DNA of 64,000 bases from Polynucleobacter sp. MWH-Svant-W18 (GTDB taxonomy: Bacteria; Pseudomonadota; Gammaproteobacteria; Burkholderiales; Burkholderiaceae): assembly GCF_018687495.1 (NCBI RefSeq), contig NZ_CP061293.1, positions 620,001 through 684,000 of the forward strand, read 5' to 3'. A model generated the notes under the pieces. The model was given only the letters and a program-made list of their open reading frames with translations. It had not been told where the DNA came from and ran no database searches. This document shows, one piece after another, positions 58,439-64,000 of the stretch (its first letter is position 1; every line of letters begins with the position of its first letter). The translations under genes and the position numbers were made by a program.

Positions 58439-58447
58439 TGCGTCGCA
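58439..58447. promoter_or_regulatory. PhaR-like TGC-N3-GCA element upstream of phaP
   Basis: TGCGTCGCA, extended by a further GCA, about 95 bp before the phasin start. PhaR, which represses phasin genes in PHB producers, is known to bind TGC-rich elements of this kind. The motif is short, so chance occurrence is possible. Confidence 0.3.
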
Positions 58448-58553
58448 GCATAAAGAATCATGACTTCGCCTTAGTGAGTAACAGAGTCACCATAACAAAA
58501 GAGCCTAAAATCAATGATTCAGTTCAATCCCCCCAATTTTCAGCAAGAGATTC

Positions 58554-59441
58554 ATGAAGCTTAGTTTAGATAATGCTATTGCACCGTTTTTTGTGCTGAT
58601 TTGGAGTACGGGATTTGTCATCGCACGGTTGGCGATGCCATATGTTGAGCCAGCCACATTTTTGTTTTGGCGTTTTGCAGGCGTTCTAGCTGCCATGGCA
58701 GCACTCAGTCTGATTTGGCGAATCACTTGGCCGAGTTGGTCGCAAATGAAGCATATTGCGGTTGCTGGCATCTTGTTGCAGTTTGGTTATTTACTCGGGG
58801 TTTGGTTTGCAGTACGACTCGGAATGACTGCTGGCTTAGTGGCCATTATTGTTGGTCTACAACCGATCTTGACAGCGTGGTTTGCGGCATGGGTTTCAGA
58901 AAAAGTGACTCCACGCCAATGGATAGGCTTGGGGTTTGGCTTTGCGGGTGTGGCTTTGGTAGTGATGGAAAAAATTGGCTTTGCCCATATTCCATTTGCT
59001 AGTTATGTATTGGCCGTCATTGCCTTACTCTCAATTACTTTTGGCACCCTGTATCAGAAAAAGTATTGCCCAGTGTTTGATCTGCGAGCAGGCTCGTCCA
59101 TTCAGTTTGGCGTATCAGCCGTCCTCTGTTTTCTTTGCATGTATTTCTTTGAGTCTGGCGTGATGGTCTGGAATGCTTCGGTCATTGGTGCTTTGCTTTG
59201 GGCTATCTTTCCGCTATCCATTGGATCGATTAGTTTGTTATTTATGATGATTCGTAAGGGGGCGGCTACCAAAGTCACCAGCTTGCTGTATCTCACACCA
59301 CCAACCACGGCATTGATGGCTTGGTTCCTATTTGATGAGCCATTTACCGCCATGATGGCTGTCGGTCTGGGCTTAACGATGACTGGGGTGGTTCTGGTTA
59401 ATGCCCGTCAAACCAATACGGTAGCTACGATTGCAGAATAG
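58554..59441 (+). CDS. EamA/DMT family transporter
   Basis: A 295-residue inner-membrane protein with about ten helices in two EamA repeats (first around FVLIWSTGFVIARLAMPYVEP, second around YVLAVIALLSITFGTLYQKK). Such proteins export amino acids or other metabolites; the substrate is not clear from sequence. It is a single gene, divergent from the phasin gene. Confidence 0.87.
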   Translation: MKLSLDNAIAPFFVLIWSTGFVIARLAMPYVEPATFLFWRFAGVLAAMAALSLIWRITWPSWSQMKHIAVAGILLQFGYLLGVWFAVRLGMTAGLVAIIVGLQPILTAWFAAWVSEKVTPRQWIGLGFGFAGVALVVMEKIGFAHIPFASYVLAVIALLSITFGTLYQKKYCPVFDLRAGSSIQFGVSAVLCFLCMYFFESGVMVWNASVIGALLWAIFPLSIGSISLLFMMIRKGAATKVTSLLYLTPPTTALMAWFLFDEPFTAMMAVGLGLTMTGVVLVNARQTNTVATIAE

Positions 59442-59539
59442 AACACCCCAAAATGTCCAAGATGGGGCGAATAAACCCTTTCTGACATTAGAAATTAATT
59501 ATCATTCGGTATGTTGAAAGTTTTGGAAGGTATTTTGGG

Positions 59540-60559
59540 ATGCGTTTGAATCGATTTTGGCCATTTGCCCTAGCTTTGCTGATCGGCTTGACTGCCTCTG
59601 TAAATGCACCAGTATTTGCAGCTAGCAAAGATAAGGATAAAGATAAGCAAGCCAAATCGAGCAAGGTAGTTGTAAAGACTGCTAAATCGCCTAAGAGACC
59701 TAAGACAGTCCGAGTGACTGTTACGCGTTCGAATGCGCCAGTGGTTGCCGGACCACCATCTCTTGCCACTGCTCTAGGATTACGCGGTCAGCATGATGAG
59801 CTCAGCCTCAAATCTAGTGTTGCAATGGTTGTCAACCAAGACACTAAAGAAGTGTATTTTGAAAAAAATCCGAGCGTTAGCCTGCCGATTGCATCCATTA
59901 CAAAATTAATGACAGCAATGGTTGTCTTGGATTCCAAGTTGCCCATGGATGAGACCATTGTGATTAATGCGGACGATGTTCACATTTATGCCAAGTCTCG
60001 CCTAGCTGGTGGAACTGTACTCACGCGTGAAGAAGCGCTCTTACTGGCGCTGATGTCTTCCGAGAACCGTGCAGCATATACCTTAGGTCGTAACTATCCA
60101 GGGGGTATTCCAGCGTTTGTGGATGCGATGAACCGCAAAGCAAAAGACATTGGGATGGACCATTCGCATTTTGCGGATCCTACTGGCCTGATGAGCGAGA
60201 ACGTTGCTTCAGCCGAGGACCTCACCCGCATGCTCAATGCCGCGTATCAATACAAGACGATTCGTGAGTTCTCTACTTGGCCTGATTTGACGATGGTGAT
60301 TGCAAATCGCCCGCAAAAATTCCTAAACACGAATCGCTTAGTGCGTTCTGGTGATATGAATATCGGATTGCAAAAGACTGGCTTTATTAATGCCGCAGGC
60401 AAGTGCCTGGTTATGCAAGCACGAGTGAACAACACACCCTTATTGCTGGTCTTCTTAGATTCTGTTGGAACCCAATCGCGTTTCGCAGATGCGGTGAGAG
60501 TGCGAGATTGGTATGAACGTATGCCTTCAGGCGCTCAACCTATCCGTCGCTTAATGTAA
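59540..60559 (+). CDS. pbpG: D-alanyl-D-alanine endopeptidase (PBP7-like)
   Basis: A 339-residue periplasmic serine peptidase of the S11 family, cutting peptidoglycan cross-links. The signal peptide ends near PVFAAS, then a Lys-rich low-complexity stretch (SKDKDKDKQAKSSK) precedes the catalytic domain. Active-site motifs are SITK (Ser119, Lys122), SEN (MSSENRAA) and KTG (LQKTGFINAAG). The arrangement matches PBP7 (PbpG); a DacA-type carboxypeptidase is less likely because the C-terminal domain is missing. It is convergent with the IclR gene, 1 bp apart. Confidence 0.9.
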   Translation: MRLNRFWPFALALLIGLTASVNAPVFAASKDKDKDKQAKSSKVVVKTAKSPKRPKTVRVTVTRSNAPVVAGPPSLATALGLRGQHDELSLKSSVAMVVNQDTKEVYFEKNPSVSLPIASITKLMTAMVVLDSKLPMDETIVINADDVHIYAKSRLAGGTVLTREEALLLALMSSENRAAYTLGRNYPGGIPAFVDAMNRKAKDIGMDHSHFADPTGLMSENVASAEDLTRMLNAAYQYKTIREFSTWPDLTMVIANRPQKFLNTNRLVRSGDMNIGLQKTGFINAAGKCLVMQARVNNTPLLLVFLDSVGTQSRFADAVRVRDWYERMPSGAQPIRRLM

Positions 60560-60560
60560 T

Positions 60561-61385
60561 TTAGGCTGGAGCACCAGGCTCAGAGGACTTGGGTTTGAAG
60601 CCCATCCCCTTGGAGATCTGGAGGGCGGTGTCTTGTAGTGCCTTTAGCCAGTCAGCTTGCATGCGGTCTGTTGGAGCGCTCAGTGATAAGCCAGCAACCA
60701 ATTTTCCTGAGTCATCCAAAATCGCTGCAGCTAAACAGCTCACGCCGAGCTCAAGTTCTTCATCATCACGTGCATTGCCATCTCTACGCACTTGATTGAG
60801 TGCAGTTTCTAGTTTGGCTAAATCAGTGATGCTATTGCGAGTATGACCAGAAAGCCCTGTACGTGTCACATAGGCGCGCACTTGGTTAGGGTCATCACTT
60901 GATAGGAATAGTTTTCCGACTGAGGTCAGGTGAAGCGGGGCACGTCCACCAATGGCTCGAACTACTTGCATGCCAGAGCGTTCGCTATAGGCACGATCGA
61001 CATACACAATTTCATCACCTTGGCGAACGGATAAATTGACAGTCTCACCTGTAAGCTTGTGAAGGGTACGCATGGGTACTTGTGCAGCTTCACGAACAGA
61101 GAGTCGTGCTTTGACTAAGTTACCAAGTTCTAGCAGTTTTAAGCCAAGTCGATAAGTGCCGCCATCGCCACGCTCAACCAGACGACAAGCAACCATGTCA
61201 TTCAAAATTCGGTGGGCAGTGGAGGGATGCAGAGCAGTTTGCTCAGCCAAATTCTTGAGGCTGCAAGATTCTTCTTGCTCGGCTAAGGCGTCGAGCAAGT
61301 TCATCATGCGATCGAGCACCTGGATGGCAGTTTTGCCAACTTCGCCAGTATTTTTAGCAGTTTTGATCGGTTTGGTCGTACTCAT
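60561..61385 (-). CDS. IclR-family transcriptional regulator
   Basis: A 274-residue regulator. An N-terminal winged helix-turn-helix (about residues 20-80, SLKNLAEQTALHPSTAHRILNDMVACRLV) is followed by an IclR ligand-binding domain (about 95-265, with APLHLTSVGKLFLS and GVSCLAAAILDDSGKLVAGLS). Ligand and targets are unknown; no catabolic genes are adjacent. An inverted repeat and a TACAAT element lie immediately upstream, consistent with autoregulation. Confidence 0.92.
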   Translation of the reverse strand: MSTTKPIKTAKNTGEVGKTAIQVLDRMMNLLDALAEQEESCSLKNLAEQTALHPSTAHRILNDMVACRLVERGDGGTYRLGLKLLELGNLVKARLSVREAAQVPMRTLHKLTGETVNLSVRQGDEIVYVDRAYSERSGMQVVRAIGGRAPLHLTSVGKLFLSSDDPNQVRAYVTRTGLSGHTRNSITDLAKLETALNQVRRDGNARDDEELELGVSCLAAAILDDSGKLVAGLSLSAPTDRMQADWLKALQDTALQISKGMGFKPKSSEPGAPA

Positions 61386-61400
61386 AGCCCTTATTGTATC

Positions 61401-61431
61401 GATTTCAGAGCTAATTGCATATTATGAAATC
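61401..61431. promoter_or_regulatory. Inverted repeat upstream of the IclR gene
   Basis: Perfect GATTTCA/TGAAATC half-sites with a 17-bp spacer. A second, overlapping dyad AAATCC/GGATTT occupies about 61428-61447. A TACAAT hexamer (minus strand, 61398-61393) lies between this and the start codon. An operator for the adjacent regulator is the simplest reading. Confidence 0.45.
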
Positions 61432-61478
61432 CCATTTTATGGATTTGAGGCTGGAAAAACACCCACTTGGGCTTGGGA

Positions 61479-62513
61479 TCAGGGCTGTCTGAGCGCCTTG
61501 GCACACTCATTCACAAGATCCGGGCCTCGGTAGATGAGGCCGCTATAGAGTTGAACTAAAGACGCTCCAGCCATGATTTTTTCCCTGGCATCTGCCCCCG
61601 ACATAATGCCGCCTACGCCAATGATTGGCAGAGTGTTTCCTAATCTGGCTTTGAGCGCCCTAATTACTTGATTCGATGCTGCCCGAACTGGCGCGCCTGA
61701 TAAGCCGCCCGTTTCTTGCCCATATTGCATACCTTGAACTGCATCACGTGCAATCGTAGTGTTGGTGGCGATGATGGCATCGATTTGAAACTCCATTAAT
61801 AGGTCAGCAATTAAATGGATGTCTTCTGTATTTAAGTCAGGCGCAATTTTCAAGAAGAGCGGTTTGCGCACACCATAGCGATCACATAATTCTTGCCGAG
61901 CTTGATCTAACTTGCTGAGTAATGAGCGCAACATCTCTTCGCCTTGGAGTGCTCTCAGATTCTGGGTATTCGGGGAGGAGATATTGACTGTAATGTAGGA
62001 GGCAATCTCATAAACAGCCTGCATCGCCAAGATGTAATCGCTTGCCGCATTCTCAATCGGCGTATCTGCATTCTTGCCGATATTCATCCCCAAGACACCG
62101 CCGGATTGCCAAAAGCTGGAGCGACGTACACGTACTACGCAAGCATCAACCCCATCATTATTAAACCCCATGCGATTAATAATCGCCTGGGCTTCAGTGA
62201 GCCGAAACATGCGGGGCTTAGCATTGCCAGCTTGTGGGCGAGGAGTGACTGTACCAATCTCTAAAAATCCAAAGCCAAGCGCAGCGAGAGCATCAATATG
62301 CTTACCATCTTTATCCAGACCCGCAGCTAAACCGACAGGGTTCGAAAAGGTGATGCCGCAAAGCGTTTGTGGATCAGCTATGGGTTTGGTAACAAGGCGC
62401 TCAAGCAAACCCCAGCGTTGTGCACGATCTAAGTTACTGAGCGTCAGGTTATGCGCTTGTTCAGGATCTAGACAAAAGAGCCAAGGGCGTAAAAGAGAAT
62501 AGCGATCGATCAT
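61479..62513 (-). CDS. pyrD: Dihydroorotate dehydrogenase (quinone), class 2
   Basis: Membrane-associated flavoenzyme of pyrimidine synthesis, oxidising dihydroorotate with quinone. The N-terminal helix [23 protein letters not shown] is the class 2 membrane/quinone region. FMN-binding and catalytic motifs are [39 protein letters not shown] (catalytic Ser) and [17 protein letters not shown]. 344 residues is normal. It follows bpt on the minus strand with a 9-bp gap, in the order aat-bpt-pyrD. Confidence 0.96.
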   Translation of the reverse strand: MIDRYSLLRPWLFCLDPEQAHNLTLSNLDRAQRWGLLERLVTKPIADPQTLCGITFSNPVGLAAGLDKDGKHIDALAALGFGFLEIGTVTPRPQAGNAKPRMFRLTEAQAIINRMGFNNDGVDACVVRVRRSSFWQSGGVLGMNIGKNADTPIENAASDYILAMQAVYEIASYITVNISSPNTQNLRALQGEEMLRSLLSKLDQARQELCDRYGVRKPLFLKIAPDLNTEDIHLIADLLMEFQIDAIIATNTTIARDAVQGMQYGQETGGLSGAPVRAASNQVIRALKARLGNTLPIIGVGGIMSGADAREKIMAGASLVQLYSGLIYRGPDLVNECAKALRQP

Positions 62514-62522
62514 GGGTAGATA

Positions 62523-63269
62523 TTATGACCCACTCAATGCTTGCCAGTGGTCATCGATCAAACCTTCCATCGGTTGATAGTTCACCTTATAGGACATCTT
62601 CTCACTCTCTTGAATGTAATAGCCGAGATACAAATAGGGTAGGTTCAGCTCTTTAGCTTGAGCAATTTGCCACAAGATACTGAAAGTTCCGTAACTGGCT
62701 GCGTGTTCCGAGGTATCAAAGAAGGTATAAACCGAAGAAATGCCTTGCTCGAGGATGTCAATCATGCTGACCATACGAAGACGGCCGGGATGGGAGTCGT
62801 GGGGTCCATCACGGAACTCCACGATGCGTGAGTTCACCCGGCTTTGCAATAAGAACTGCATGTATTGATCTTGATCATCGTTATCCATTTCACCGCCAGC
62901 ATGACGTGCATTTTGATAGTGCTGATAGAGCTGGTAGTGCTCTTCTTGATAACCTAAGTTCAACACAAACGCCTGTAATCCAGAATGTTTTTTCCAAGCG
63001 CGACCTTGGCTCCGAGAGGGAATAAATTGATTCACCAAAATGCGGGTAGCAATGCAGGCTCTGCAGTTGTCGCAATAAGGGCGATAGGTATAGAGACCAC
63101 TCCGACGAAAACCCGCATTAAGTAATTCGTTATAAATATCCGCATGAATCAAATGAGATGGAGTGGCTACTTGTGAGCGCGCCATTTTATTTAGCAGATA
63201 GCTACAAGGGTAGGGCGCAGTTGCATAAAACTGGATTGCGGTCAGCGGAAGTTCTTTAAGCTGGGTCAT
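62523..63269 (-). CDS. bpt: Aspartate/glutamate leucyltransferase (arginyltransferase family)
   Basis: A 248-residue aminoacyl-tRNA-protein transferase of the ATE1/Bpt type, adding Leu to N-terminal Asp or Glu and so making N-end-rule substrates for ClpS-ClpAP. The N-terminal region has [16 protein letters not shown] and [23 protein letters not shown] with the conserved Cys residues. The C-terminal GNAT-like part contains [15 protein letters not shown] and [17 protein letters not shown]. Its start overlaps the aat stop by 4 bp (ATGA), so the two N-end-rule enzymes are translated together. Confidence 0.95.
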   Translation of the reverse strand: MTQLKELPLTAIQFYATAPYPCSYLLNKMARSQVATPSHLIHADIYNELLNAGFRRSGLYTYRPYCDNCRACIATRILVNQFIPSRSQGRAWKKHSGLQAFVLNLGYQEEHYQLYQHYQNARHAGGEMDNDDQDQYMQFLLQSRVNSRIVEFRDGPHDSHPGRLRMVSMIDILEQGISSVYTFFDTSEHAASYGTFSILWQIAQAKELNLPYLYLGYYIQESEKMSYKVNYQPMEGLIDDHWQALSGS

Positions 63270-64000
63270 AGCCAGTGGGTCAAGATGGTTTTATCAAAGG
63301 TCCAAGATCCTTCAATCTTAGTTTGATTTAGAGATATTTGCAGCGCTTCCAGAAATTCTTTTCTCGGAATAGGCGTAGCGCCCAAGGAGCTAAGGTGGGC
63401 TGTCTCTTGTTGGCAATCGATCATCGCAATGCCATTTTGTAAGCACCAGGCACTTAAGGCCGCTAAGGCTATCTTGGAGGAGCCAGGTTTGCGGCTGAAC
63501 ATGGACTCACCAAAAACCATACCGCCAAAGGAGACGCAATACAGGCCGCCAATGAGTTGATCTTGCTCCATGACAGCAATACTATGAGCATGACCTTGTT
63601 CATGCAGTGCGGTATAGGCATCCATGATTTCATGGGTAATCCAAGTGCCATCCTGATCTTTACGCTCACTGGTCGCGCAAGCGCGGATTACCCCACTAAA
63701 ATCCATATCGACTTGAACTTGTGCTTTTGCATCTTGGCAAAACAAACGAATGCATTTTTTCAGAGAGTCACTGCACTTAAAGGCGCTTGGCTTTAAAACC
63801 ATTCGAGGATCGGGTGACCACCACAAGACCGGTTGATTATCAGAGTACCAAGGAAAAATACCGAGTTGATAAGCCCGAGAGAGCTGTCCAGGATAAATAC
63901 GTTCACTCACGGCAATGAGGCCAGGAACGCTGGGGTCAGGATCAGCAGCTAAGAGTGGATTAGGAAAAGGGTCATGAGGGCCCAGCCAAGCAATCTGGCT
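63266..64000 (-). CDS. aat: Leucyl/phenylalanyl-tRNA-protein transferase (5' end cut by window)
   Basis: Adds Leu or Phe to proteins with N-terminal Lys or Arg, marking them for ClpAP. A GTG at 63910 would give 214 residues, but the frame stays open to the right edge and the codons read [19 protein letters not shown], the conserved Aat N-terminus. The real start therefore lies just outside the window. Other signatures: [62 protein letters not shown] and [15 protein letters not shown]. It overlaps bpt by 4 bp. Confidence 0.95.
   Translation of the reverse strand, partial: SQIAWLGPHDPFPNPLLAADPDPSVPGLIAVSERIYPGQLSRAYQLGIFPWYSDNQPVLWWSPDPRMVLKPSAFKCSDSLKKCIRLFCQDAKAQVQVDMDFSGVIRACATSERKDQDGTWITHEIMDAYTALHEQGHAHSIAVMEQDQLIGGLYCVSFGGMVFGESMFSRKPGSSKIALAALSAWCLQNGIAMIDCQQETAHLSSLGATPIPRKEFLEALQISLNQTKIEGSWTFDKTILTHWL

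Noticed and set aside
59480-59520. Fur-box-like A/T-rich stretch before pbpG
   Set aside because: Only a few bases (TTATCATTC) match and there is no dyad, so it is most likely background A/T richness.
63266-63910. Complete 214-residue Aat starting at GTG 63910
   Set aside because: The frame continues to the window edge with conserved Aat N-terminal sequence, so the gene is cut off rather than short.

Overview
The window looks like a chromosomal core segment of a betaproteobacterium of the Burkholderiaceae, most likely Polynucleobacter or a close freshwater relative. The reasons are the gene order ndk-rlmN-ispG-hisS-yfgM-bamB-der-hfq-hflX-hflK-hflC-hisZ-purA, the presence of both Bpt and Aat, a phasin, and a FixJ-type two-component pair divergent from a pyruvate dehydrogenase operon. 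Base composition by eye is below that of Burkholderia or Ralstonia, and the genes are tightly packed. I see no insertion sequence, prophage, CRISPR array, rRNA operon or replication origin. Genus assignment is inference.

Layout: 1-2.5 kb holds the 3' end of rlmD, an unlisted 28-codon membrane-peptide ORF, a Bax-inhibitor-1 family gene (minus) and ndk. 2.5-16.2 kb is one long plus-strand housekeeping run: rlmN, ispG, hisS, yfgM, bamB, der, hfq, hflX, hflK, hflC, hisZ, purA. Malate synthase G follows and ends at a terminator. 18.5-23.5 kb is the most accessory-like part: a Cys/His/Asp protein of unknown function, an ion-channel protein, an MFS transporter, a dienelactone-hydrolase family protein, an unknown 165-residue protein, an amino-acid permease and tRNA-Leu(CAG). 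23.7-30.8 kb holds rnr, rlmB, a DUF2892 peptide, tal, rpiA, a probable structured small RNA on the minus strand, yggX and argA. 30.8-39.5 kb holds hrpA, then a plus-strand group with a secreted beta-propeller protein, a polysaccharide deacetylase, a sterol-desaturase family protein, an EI24/CysZ-like protein and a molybdopterin-binding-domain protein.

39.5-45.2 kb is the nitrogen control locus glnA-ntrB-ntrC followed by xthA and a GST. 45.2-51.4 kb (minus) holds prlC, folD and a PAS histidine kinase with its FixJ-type regulator. 51.6-57.7 kb is aceE-aceF-lpdA. The right end holds a phasin, a DMT permease, a penicillin-binding protein, an IclR regulator, and pyrD-bpt-aat; aat is cut by the window edge.

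The most interesting signals are not new protein families. (1) NtrC carries substitutions at the sigma54-contact loop (GAFPGA instead of GAFTGA), the Walker B aspartate (Gly239) and a neighbouring conserved segment. (2) Two GCAC-N7-GTGC palindromes lie upstream of glnA, one of them built into the terminator of the preceding gene, and a third lies upstream of the 28-codon ORF. (3) A strong intrinsic terminator sits inside the first codons of ntrB. (4) A roughly 160-nt structured RNA with its own promoter and terminator lies between rpiA and yggX. (5) The conserved N-terminus of HflX extends upstream of every ATG/GTG/TTG codon. (6) argA has a promoter that would give an almost leaderless mRNA.
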